A DNA stretch of 64,000 nucleotides, taken from the NCBI GenBank assembly GCA_910584005.1, contig CAJTXR010000007.1:4024-68023 (forward strand), in the 5' to 3' direction. A program made the translations under genes and the position numbers. Positions 9,169-16,571 of the stretch are shown here, piece after piece. The notes below the pieces were generated by a model. That model made no database searches. It was not told where the DNA came from and saw only the letters and a list, made by a program, of their open reading frames with translations. This stretch comes from an uncultured Anaeroplasmataceae bacterium. GTDB lineage: Bacteria > Bacillota_I > Bacilli_A > Acholeplasmatales > Anaeroplasmataceae. How positions within the stretch are numbered: position 1 is the first letter of the stretch; each line of letters opens with the position of its first letter.

Positions 9169-10311
9169 ATGAAAAATCTCTTATATTTCTCATTAAAAAA
9201 ATATTTTAATTTTACTAATAAATACTATTATTTTTTTGATGGTTTATTTAAATATCAAAATAAATTAAAAAAAGAAATATTGAATGACATCAAAATTCCA
9301 CCATCAACTTATCGATTAAATCGAATAAATGAGATTGCTAAAAACAATAATCATAATATACTTTTAAAATATTTTAAAGTTAATTTTTTACTCAAGGAAA
9401 AACAGATACATTATGAGATGCTACTTTCTAGACTTTTTATGGCTATTTACTACAAGAATGAAGATAAAGAGGATATAAAGCAATTAGAAGAAGCTATAGG
9501 AGAAAATAATTATTTAAAACCTATTTTTATTATGTTTAGAGTTCTTTTGAAAATGAATCAAAATAAGTTATACTCTGAAATAATGGAAGAAATTTTAGAC
9601 GATATAAATTATCTTTATAGTTTTCCTAGAGAATTTTTTGATGAGGAATTAGAAGCTATTTTTTTACTAATTTTATTATATGCAAATAAAAGTAAAGAAG
9701 CAATTAATGATAAGGTCTGCTACAATAAATATTCAAATCTTTTATGGATGTATTATCATATCATGGGGACTATTGCATTTGTAGAACTAGATTATGCAAA
9801 AGCTATAGTCTTTTATCAAAGGGTTGAAAAGATTTATTTGGAAGATAGTAATATTAAAAGGTATTTAGTTGCAAAAAACAATATTGCAGCGATGTTTAAT
9901 ATTTTGAATTTTCCACAATTGTCTCTTGAAGTGATTTTGCCAATCTTAAATTATGTGATTAATGATAGAGAAAAATATAGTATTTCTAAACATATTATTA
10001 TGCATTATTTTATGGCTTTATTTATGCTTGATGATTATAAGCAAATAATTCTTTTTTATAAAATGTATTTAGAAGAGCAAAACTTACGAGTTAGAGTTAC
10101 AAATATAATTATTTTAATTGCTTATTTTAAGGAAGGATATACCAAGGAGAAATTGAAAGAAATTACAAACGATATTGAGCCATTAACTAACATCGTCTAT
10201 AAAAAATTATATGAAAAGGTTGAGATTCCAAAAGAATATAATGATATTTTCAAAAGTTCTGAATATTTATACTACATTTCTAAAAAAATGAAATTTTTTA
10301 TTGAAGAATGA
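9169..10311 (+). CDS. TPR-type regulator, RRNPP/AimR-like in architecture
   Basis: 380 residues. The N-terminal 70 residues contain a possible helix-turn-helix (ILNDIKIPPSTYRLNRINE, about 37-55). The remaining 300 are all helical with repeating aromatic and Leu/Ala positions typical of tetratricopeptide arrays, as in YHIMGTIAFVELDYAKAIVFYQ. Length and layout match peptide-binding RRNPP regulators (Rgg, PlcR, AimR). A gene for a short secreted peptide follows immediately downstream, as expected for such pairs. A strong terminator isolates it from that gene. It very probably senses an exported peptide and controls the cargo operon, but I see no direct similarity to one named regulator. Confidence 0.6.
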   Translation: MKNLLYFSLKKYFNFTNKYYYFFDGLFKYQNKLKKEILNDIKIPPSTYRLNRINEIAKNNNHNILLKYFKVNFLLKEKQIHYEMLLSRLFMAIYYKNEDKEDIKQLEEAIGENNYLKPIFIMFRVLLKMNQNKLYSEIMEEILDDINYLYSFPREFFDEELEAIFLLILLYANKSKEAINDKVCYNKYSNLLWMYYHIMGTIAFVELDYAKAIVFYQRVEKIYLEDSNIKRYLVAKNNIAAMFNILNFPQLSLEVILPILNYVINDREKYSISKHIIMHYFMALFMLDDYKQIILFYKMYLEEQNLRVRVTNIIILIAYFKEGYTKEKLKEITNDIEPLTNIVYKKLYEKVEIPKEYNDIFKSSEYLYYISKKMKFFIEE

Positions 10312-10362
10312 TTAGTAGCATTTTTAAATAAATTCTGAAAAAATTACTATGCCGCTTATATC

Positions 10363-10405
10363 AATGGTGCTGTGAAAAACGAATTTTTCATAGCACCATT
10401 TTTTT
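10363..10405 (+). terminator. Rho-independent terminator after the TPR regulator
   Basis: ATGGTGCT and TGAAAAA pair with TTTTTCA and AGCACCAT around a short loop, with one bulged base on each side, followed by seven T. It separates regulator transcription from the peptide/ABC operon. Confidence 0.8.
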
Positions 10406-10462
10406 ATGAATAAAAGAAGTGTAAATTTTTAAAAAAATGTTGACGATTGTTTTTATATGGCA

Positions 10463-10479
10463 GTTTCAAAGTTAGAAAC
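10463..10479. promoter_or_regulatory. Palindrome upstream of the cargo operon, candidate operator
   Basis: GTTTC-7 bases-GAAAC lies about 75 bases before the -35 element of the operon promoter. Inverted repeats in this position are typical binding sites for Rgg/PlcR-type regulators. An A15 run (10513-10527) between the two may bend the DNA. Assignment to the adjacent TPR regulator is inference. Confidence 0.3.
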
Positions 10480-10553
10480 AGTAAAACGCTGTTTTTTATT
10501 AAAAAAAATGCCAAAAAAAAAAAAAAAGTTAATAAAATGTCAATGTTGAAAAC

Positions 10554-10582
10554 TTGCCAAAAATTGTAAAATATGATATTCT
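10554..10582 (+). promoter_or_regulatory. Promoter of the peptide-exporter-biosynthesis operon
   Basis: TTGCCA at 10554-10559, a 17-base spacer and TATTCT at 10577-10582, 20 bases before the ATG of the peptide gene. A ribosome site (CGGAGGT) lies between. No other convincing promoter or terminator appears before 21826, so this one could drive the whole ten-gene unit. Confidence 0.5.
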
Positions 10583-10602
10583 ATTGTCGGAGGTAATTTA
10601 TT

Positions 10603-10779
10603 ATGAAAAGAAATTTTTTATTGCTATGCTCTTTAATAGCATTGATTTTTTTGTTGGGAGGTAATCTAATTAATAGAGTTACATTACGTAGCGAAGGCTC
10701 TGATTTGGTAAAAATAGGCGATTTTGATGATAGTGGTGTTTACACATTTTCAATAAAGCCAAATCATAATTCTAAATAG
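10603..10779 (+). CDS. 58-residue secreted peptide precursor, candidate signalling peptide
   Basis: ATG at 10603 after a good ribosome site (CGGAGGT), stop at 10777-10779. The product has two basic residues, a hydrophobic stretch LLLCSLIALIFLLGG as signal sequence, and a polar tail ending IKPNHNSK. Size and layout match Phr/AimP-type pre-peptides processed after export. It lies between a TPR regulator and an ABC transporter, 9 bases before the latter. It could also be the precursor of a modified peptide product, or a small exporter accessory protein. The mature sequence cannot be told from here. Confidence 0.6.
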   Translation: MKRNFLLLCSLIALIFLLGGNLINRVTLRSEGSDLVKIGDFDDSGVYTFSIKPNHNSK

Positions 10780-10788
10780 GAAATTCAT

Positions 10789-11751
10789 ATGATTAATGTC
10801 GAAAATCTTTCTAAAGATTTTAAAATAAAAAATAATAATAAACGGGTAGTTAATAGTTTGAACTTCCATATTAATAAAGGTGAAATTGTGGGATTTATTG
10901 GTAAAAATGGAGCTGGTAAATCTACAACTATTAAAATGCTATGTGGAATCCTTACACCAACAGAAGGTAATATAATTGTCAATTCTGTAGTTCCTTATAG
11001 AAATAGGAAAATAAATGGATATAACATTGGCGTTGTATTCGGTCAAAAAACTCAACTATGGTGGGACTTACCATTAAAGGATAGTTTTAATATTTTAAGA
11101 AAGATCTACAAAGTTGATAAAGAAGAATACATTGAAAGATTAAATTATTTTGATAATGTATTTAAAATAAGTGAACTTCTCAATAAAAAAGTAAGAACTC
11201 TTTCATTGGGGGAAAAAATGAAAGCGGAAATAGTAGCAAGTCTTATACACAATCCCAAGGTTCTATATTTGGATGAGCCTACTATTGGGCTTGATTTTGT
11301 TTCAAAAAGAAATATGAGAAATTCAATAAAAAGCATAAATGAAAGATATCAAACAACAATAATTCTTACAACACATGATTTAGAAGATATTGAAACACTT
11401 TGTAATAGAATTATAATCATAGATCAAGGTAAGATTATATATTCTGGGACATATTCCGAAATAATAAAAAAATACGGAAGAAATAAGTTTATTAGCATTT
11501 ATTTTAATAGTAATAAAGCATTAGAGGAATGGAAAAGCAAACTTTGTAAATTAAGCTGTATAACTCAAATACAAGAAAATGGATTAAATATAAAGATTCA
11601 TACAGCAAATAAAGATGCCTTAAATAAAGTATATTATGAGTTGTCCAATGCTTTAGATATTAATGATATTAGCATAGAATCTGATTCTTTGGAAAATATA
11701 ATAGAAAAAATTTATTCATATCAGCGTGAAAGTGAAGAAAATTATGATTGA
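10789..11751 (+). CDS. ABC transporter ATP-binding protein (ABC-2/DrrA type)
   Basis: 320 residues. Walker A GKNGAGKST, ABC signature LSLGEKMKAE, Walker B VLYLDEPTIGLD and the switch His in TTHD are all present, followed by a C-terminal domain of about 90 residues as in DrrA-like ATPases. It is the energy subunit for the two permeases that follow, with an 8-base overlap to the first. Together they form an exporter for a small molecule, lipid or peptide. As it sits between the secreted peptide gene and the enzyme genes, it probably exports the peptide or the pathway product, or gives self-protection. Confidence 0.92.
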   Translation: MINVENLSKDFKIKNNNKRVVNSLNFHINKGEIVGFIGKNGAGKSTTIKMLCGILTPTEGNIIVNSVVPYRNRKINGYNIGVVFGQKTQLWWDLPLKDSFNILRKIYKVDKEEYIERLNYFDNVFKISELLNKKVRTLSLGEKMKAEIVASLIHNPKVLYLDEPTIGLDFVSKRNMRNSIKSINERYQTTIILTTHDLEDIETLCNRIIIIDQGKIIYSGTYSEIIKKYGRNKFISIYFNSNKALEEWKSKLCKLSCITQIQENGLNIKIHTANKDALNKVYYELSNALDINDISIESDSLENIIEKIYSYQRESEENYD

Positions 11752-12562
11752 TCAAATTTCTGCTTATTTTCTTTTTTCCAAGACAGTTATTAAAGAAGAG
11801 TATTTTGCTTATAAATATAAATTTATTTTTTGGTCTCTTTCTAATGTCATTACATTGCTTGTTCAAATTTTTTTGTGGATTGCTGTTTACAAAAGTACAA
11901 ATGATGAAAGTATAAATGGCTATTTAATGATTGATATGCTTAATTATGTAATATTCTCAAAAATAATTGAATCAATGACATTTGTATCAGTAGAATCTAA
12001 AGTCAGCGATGATTTTCGTAGTGGAAATATCGCATTAAACTTATCTAAACCAATTAATTATGAATATGAGTTATTATTTCGATCCTTGGGTGGCATTTTA
12101 GGCTCAATTATTATGTTTGTTCCTTTATATTTTTGTATTTCGTTGATAGTAAATATTATCCATTCTGCTATGCCATTAACGTTATCAGGTTTAATGTTTT
12201 CATTTATTTTGTGTATTTTCTCTATATCTTTCAATTTTTTTCTAAGTATGATTTTTTCTGCGTTCATTTTTAAAACGGTATTTTATTCCGGAGTTAATGA
12301 ATTGAAAAAAATGATTCTTAAAATATTATCAGGAGCTTTTTTTCCTTTAGAGTTTTATCCAGAAGTATTTAGAAAAATACTTGATTTTCTCCCTTTTAGC
12401 TATTTGAGATATTATCCTATTGCTGCGATGCAGGGAAAAATAAGTTTACAGCATGATCTGAAAATATTGATTATAGGCATAATTTGGTTTTTCTTCTTGT
12501 TTTTTATCTATAAACTAATCTGGAATAAGCTCTATAAAAAAATTAGTATTTATGGGGGATAA
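11744..12562 (+). CDS. ABC-2 family permease, first subunit
   Basis: 272 residues from the ATG at 11744; a GTG at 11726 would add 6. Six hydrophobic segments, an N-terminal amphipathic region (AYFLFSKTVIKEEYFAYK) and the FRSGNIALNLSKPINYEYELL region are characteristic of the ABC-2 permease group containing PF06182 (DUF990-like). These usually occur as pairs of unlike subunits with one ATPase, as here. The start overlaps the ATPase stop, so translation is probably coupled. Confidence 0.85.
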   Translation: MIDQISAYFLFSKTVIKEEYFAYKYKFIFWSLSNVITLLVQIFLWIAVYKSTNDESINGYLMIDMLNYVIFSKIIESMTFVSVESKVSDDFRSGNIALNLSKPINYEYELLFRSLGGILGSIIMFVPLYFCISLIVNIIHSAMPLTLSGLMFSFILCIFSISFNFFLSMIFSAFIFKTVFYSGVNELKKMILKILSGAFFPLEFYPEVFRKILDFLPFSYLRYYPIAAMQGKISLQHDLKILIIGIIWFFFLFFIYKLIWNKLYKKISIYGG

Positions 12563-12566
12563 AACA

Positions 12567-13340
12567 ATGCTAAGAGTATTTGCATATTTAACAATATATT
12601 TCAAAATGCTTAAAGCAAATTATCTAGATTCTTTGTTTAAGTTTGCTAACATAATTTTAAATCAAGTTGTGTCATATTTTTACCTATATACTATTTTTAA
12701 TAATATTCCTAGTTTAATTAATTGGACTTTAAATGAATTAGTACTAACTTATGGTCTCTTTATTTTTATTAAAGGAATAGCTGATTTTTTTACTAATAAT
12801 TTATATACATTAGAAAGAAAAATTAAAAAAGGAAGTCTCGATTTTCACCTTATAAAGCCGTTTAATGTTTTATTACAAATTCTATTTGAAGACTTAGATT
12901 TATCTCAATTGATTAATATTTTTACAGGAACTATTTTGATTTTCTCAGTGAGTCGTTTTTTTAGATATTGGTATGGATTAAAAATCATATATGCCATGCT
13001 TTTAGTAGTTGTAGGTTTTTTAGTTGTTTTTGCTATTAAACTTATTACTATGTCAATATCGTTTTGGACTTTTTCAAGTTATCCAGTAGCAATTGCTTTT
13101 AATAATACTAGTGAATTTGCAAAATATCCAGTCGATATTTATGGAGTAGTTTTAAAAAAAATATTTATTTATTTGATTCCTTTTGCATTTATTTCCTATT
13201 TTGAAATGAGAATTTTGTTAAGTAACAATATAAATTATTTAGAATTATTTGGAGGAATAGCAGCAGCTTTAATACTATTATTTTTATCTTTAATTATTTG
13301 GAAAAAAGGTTTAAAAAATTATCAGAGTGGTGGACACTAA
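12567..13340 (+). CDS. ABC-2 family permease, second subunit
   Basis: 257 residues. The ATG at 12567 is chosen because GGGGGA lies 8 bases upstream; an earlier in-frame ATG at 12552 overlaps that site. Six predicted transmembrane segments and the motif ERKIKKGSLDFHLIKPFN match the partner subunit of PF06182-type ABC-2 exporters. It forms the heterodimeric membrane channel with the preceding gene. Its stop lies 14 bases before the first enzyme gene. Confidence 0.85.
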   Translation: MLRVFAYLTIYFKMLKANYLDSLFKFANIILNQVVSYFYLYTIFNNIPSLINWTLNELVLTYGLFIFIKGIADFFTNNLYTLERKIKKGSLDFHLIKPFNVLLQILFEDLDLSQLINIFTGTILIFSVSRFFRYWYGLKIIYAMLLVVVGFLVVFAIKLITMSISFWTFSSYPVAIAFNNTSEFAKYPVDIYGVVLKKIFIYLIPFAFISYFEMRILLSNNINYLELFGGIAAALILLFLSLIIWKKGLKNYQSGGH

Positions 13341-13354
13341 AGGGGGGGATTTTT

Positions 13355-14215
13355 ATGATAATATGTATTTCAGGAAAAATAGGTAGTGGAAAATCTACTT
13401 TAAGAGCTGATTTACAGCAACATCTTAATTACAGTGGTTATTCTGTAAGTGACTATTTAAAGTTCGAATTAGAAAAACGACAAAATAAATGCAGTTTGGA
13501 TAGAGAAAATTTACAAACTATTGGCGAAGAGCTGATTAAAAAGGGGTATAAATATTTTGTTAAAAACTTTATTGAATTTATGGGAACAAGGGATAATGTA
13601 ATCATTGATGGTATAAGGCACAAAGATTTTTTTAACGAACTAAAGAAAGAAATAAGTTATACAAGAATAGTATTAATAACTTTAACCGTTTCAGAAGATG
13701 AACGAAGAGAAAGGATTCAAGAAAGAAATAGAGATTCATTAACAAAACTTAATGAGCAAAGACTAGCTGAAGGAGATTTCAATAAATTAGTAGAAATAGC
13801 AGATTTAAATATTGAGAGTACCTATTTAGAAGAAAAGATGGTGTATAATCAAGTGATTAGCTTTTTGAATCAGAATGATTCCATTTTTACATTTGAAAAT
13901 ATTAAGAATCAGGTGAAAGAATTCAATGATAGTAGAGGATGGTCTAAATATCAAAATGCTTTGAATGTTGCTACAAGCATTAATATAGAAGCAAGTGAAC
14001 TTTTAGAAAATTTTCAATGGTTAGATAAAAGACAATCGCACATTAAAGCTATTATTGATAATGAAAATATTAAGGAAGAACTTGCTGATGTTTTTATATA
14101 TTGCATAAATTTTGCTTTGACATACGGGTATGATATCTCTCAATTAATAATAAATAAATTGAAAAAAAATGGTGTTAAATATGAGGAAAAAAGAAATCTC
14201 AAAAGTAGTATTTGA
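13355..14215 (+). CDS. P-loop nucleotide kinase fused to MazG-like pyrophosphohydrolase
   Basis: 286 residues from the ATG at 13355, which follows a G7 ribosome site; an upstream in-frame start at 13298 lies inside the permease gene. Residues 1-170: (d)NMP/dephospho-CoA-kinase-like P-loop domain with GKIGSGKST and an Arg-rich lid (ERRERIQERNRDS). Residues 176-286: MazG/dCTPase-like all-helical domain with FN-x-x-RGW, EASELLENFQW and EELADVFIY, which supply the metal-binding acidic residues. Such enzymes cut nucleoside triphosphates to monophosphate and PPi. Joined to a kinase, they suggest remodelling of one nucleotide pool for the pathway. Exact substrate unknown. Confidence 0.82.
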   Translation: MIICISGKIGSGKSTLRADLQQHLNYSGYSVSDYLKFELEKRQNKCSLDRENLQTIGEELIKKGYKYFVKNFIEFMGTRDNVIIDGIRHKDFFNELKKEISYTRIVLITLTVSEDERRERIQERNRDSLTKLNEQRLAEGDFNKLVEIADLNIESTYLEEKMVYNQVISFLNQNDSIFTFENIKNQVKEFNDSRGWSKYQNALNVATSINIEASELLENFQWLDKRQSHIKAIIDNENIKEELADVFIYCINFALTYGYDISQLIINKLKKNGVKYEEKRNLKSSI

Positions 14216-15623
14216 TAAATATAATATTGAACCTTATAATATTTTAGAAATTAAAACCAACAGTAACTTAAATAATGTTTGGATTATAGATTCAAATAAA
14301 AACAAATATGTTCTGAAAGTATATGGTATTATTCAATTAAAAAATATTAAGCTCTTATTAACAACTTTGGACATACAAAATTATATGCATCAATTAGATT
14401 TAGCACCCGCTGTTATTGAAAATGTTGAAGGAAGTTTGTTGTCTAATTATGAAGGCTGGTATTTTTCTTTACAAGAGTTTTTACCTTATAAAGAGACGTC
14501 TTTAGAAGATGGTTTGCTATTTTCTAGAGCATTATATAAATTGCATCATTCACTATCAAACTACATTGAAAAAGTATCATCTAAGAAATTATATAAAAGT
14601 AAGGAAGAAATTGTAAAAGAAAATAGAGAGATTATTGAAAGTATTCAAAGTGATAATAATCAAAATGAAAGTAGCATTAACAAGATTAGTTTGGATCTCG
14701 CGAAGTTGAAAATTCAAACTATAAATAATATAAAAAAGGATTACAATCCAACACATTTGGGAGTAATCCATGGTGACGCACGTCCTACGAATGCTATGAT
14801 TCAAAATCAAACAATTAAATTTATTGATTTTGATTATGCAATTTATGGAGATTTAATGTATGAAATCGGTAATTCTCTCATTTTATTTTCGAATTATGAT
14901 TTTGAGAAGTTTTTAAAATTGTTAAATGCTTATAATGAATGTAATCATATTGCTTATAGTGAAAATGAAGTTATATTTGGAACTTTAATGTGTATTCTTC
15001 AAAGCACTTTTCCACTTGTAAAAAGAAATGATATGAAAAAAGATACATTTTTAAAGGTTGCAAAAGAAAAAATGGAAATGATCAAATTCTGTTTAAAATA
15101 TTTGCGAGAAGATTTTAATGAGTGTAAGCACTCTTTCAAATCAAATTCAAGAACAATAAAGAAAGGTATAAAAAAAGGGAATTGTGTATTTTGCAATTTG
15201 AATATAGTTAATTGGAATGATGTGTTTTCTGTCAAAAAAAGATTTAATGACTATACCTTTTTAAAAAATAGTTTGCAAAAAGAATACACAAGACTTAAAT
15301 ATTGGGATTATTTGCCAGTAGAAAAGGATATTAAAATATTGAGTTTAGATAAAGAATCACAAAATATAATAATTCGAAAGATATTAAAAAGATCAATTGT
15401 AAAACCTAAATCTCAAATATATAGAGATGGTATGCAAACTCCTAAGACTGGAAATATAATTTATGTTGCACAGCATGCATTAGGATTGTGTTGTAGAAAA
15501 TGTTTAAATGAATGGTATGATATTGAAGTTGAAAAGGAATTAGATGAAAATGAAATTGATAGATTTACATATTTTATTTTAATGTACTTGGAGGAAAAGA
15601 AAAATGTATTTGCATCAAACTGA
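14169..15623 (+). CDS. APH/choline-kinase-like phosphotransferase fused to DUF4186
   Basis: 484 residues. Residues 1-310 are an aminoglycoside/homoserine-kinase-like phosphotransferase: N-lobe Lys in YVLKVYG, catalytic loop HGDARPTNAM (about 200) and metal-binding FIDFDYA (about 217). A linker with CVFC (about 339-342) follows. Residues about 370-484 match DUF4186, with DGMQTPKTGN, VAQHALGLCCRKCL and W-Y-D. DUF4186 normally stands alone and has no assigned reaction; its His and Cys pattern suggests metal binding. The start overlaps the previous gene by 47 bases (an ATG at 14181 is also possible). Probable role: phosphorylating a small pathway intermediate. Confidence 0.8.
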   Translation: MVLNMRKKEISKVVFDKYNIEPYNILEIKTNSNLNNVWIIDSNKNKYVLKVYGIIQLKNIKLLLTTLDIQNYMHQLDLAPAVIENVEGSLLSNYEGWYFSLQEFLPYKETSLEDGLLFSRALYKLHHSLSNYIEKVSSKKLYKSKEEIVKENREIIESIQSDNNQNESSINKISLDLAKLKIQTINNIKKDYNPTHLGVIHGDARPTNAMIQNQTIKFIDFDYAIYGDLMYEIGNSLILFSNYDFEKFLKLLNAYNECNHIAYSENEVIFGTLMCILQSTFPLVKRNDMKKDTFLKVAKEKMEMIKFCLKYLREDFNECKHSFKSNSRTIKKGIKKGNCVFCNLNIVNWNDVFSVKKRFNDYTFLKNSLQKEYTRLKYWDYLPVEKDIKILSLDKESQNIIIRKILKRSIVKPKSQIYRDGMQTPKTGNIIYVAQHALGLCCRKCLNEWYDIEVEKELDENEIDRFTYFILMYLEEKKNVFASN

Positions 15624-16551
15624 ATTTTTCAAGGATGTCATTCAAAAAACTGCAAAATTTTATGAAATTGATAAATTAATTGTAGAAAGAGACTATTGGT
15701 ATGCTTATTGTATAAAAAGATTATATGAAGAAGAAAGAAATATTACAATAAAGGGGAGTTATGTTTTATCTAAGTTATATGTTAATTTTAACAGGCAACC
15801 GAACGATTTAGATTTTGCTTTGGAATTAATTGATGAAGCTGATATAAAAAAAGCAAAAATTAGAAAACTTATCGCATCTGTTGATAATAATGTTGTTTTA
15901 AAAGATAAAGTCGATTCTGCAAATCCATCAGGAAACTACTCTTATAAATCAATAGATGAAAAAGTTTATTCCTTTCGGATAGAGGCGTTAGCTTATTCAC
16001 CTTTAGGAAGAAGAAGAAATCCTTTTAAATTAAAAACTTTTATTGGAAATTATATAAAAGAATCGAATTATAAAAATGTGGCTATGACTCAATTTGAAGA
16101 ACTTGAACAAAACATCTTTGTTTACGATAAATATTTAATGTTTATTGACAAGTTACTTTGTATTTTCTATTTTACATCGAATGAATTTAAAGGTGAAATC
16201 TATCGTTTATATTGTGCACTTTATGATATAGCAAATATGATTGAAAATCTGGATTCATTTTTTGATGATAAAATATTAGAAGATGTATTTATCACAAAGT
16301 TTATGGATAAATTTAAAGGGAATTTCGCTTTTAATTCTTATTCTGAATTTTTTTGTGAAAATCCTTCTAGTTGGAACTTTTTATATTATAGAAATGAGTA
16401 TGAAGATTTTTTAAAAAATAATAATTTAATACCATTGAAGTCTTTCGAACAAGTATATGAATTTATGGTGAATTTAAATCAAAAAGTTCGAAATAATAAA
16501 GTACTAAATAATTTTTTAGTATTATTATTTTATATAAATAACAACAAATAA
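15604..16551 (+). CDS. AbiEii-like nucleotidyltransferase
   Basis: 315 residues, ATG preceded by GGAGG and overlapping the previous gene by 20 bases. The motif IKGSYVLSK (about 49-57) followed by PNDLDFALE (about 66-74) corresponds to the GG/GS-x-L-S-K and D-x-D motifs of the AbiEii/AbiGii family (DNA-polymerase-beta-like nucleotidyltransferases). The C-terminal 200 residues are helical, as in that family. No AbiEi-type antitoxin gene lies beside it, and it is embedded in an enzyme operon. A biosynthetic or tRNA-directed nucleotidyl transfer is therefore more likely than a classical toxin role, though the latter is not excluded. Confidence 0.65.
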   Translation: MYLHQTEFFKDVIQKTAKFYEIDKLIVERDYWYAYCIKRLYEEERNITIKGSYVLSKLYVNFNRQPNDLDFALELIDEADIKKAKIRKLIASVDNNVVLKDKVDSANPSGNYSYKSIDEKVYSFRIEALAYSPLGRRRNPFKLKTFIGNYIKESNYKNVAMTQFEELEQNIFVYDKYLMFIDKLLCIFYFTSNEFKGEIYRLYCALYDIANMIENLDSFFDDKILEDVFITKFMDKFKGNFAFNSYSEFFCENPSSWNFLYYRNEYEDFLKNNNLIPLKSFEQVYEFMVNLNQKVRNNKVLNNFLVLLFYINNNK

Positions 16552-16571
16552 AATAGGGAGGAAGTATAGTT

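Noticed and set aside
15604..16551. AbiE-type toxin-antitoxin system
   Set aside because: Only the AbiEii-like nucleotidyltransferase is present. No AbiEi-type winged-helix antitoxin gene flanks it, and the gene is embedded in an enzyme operon.
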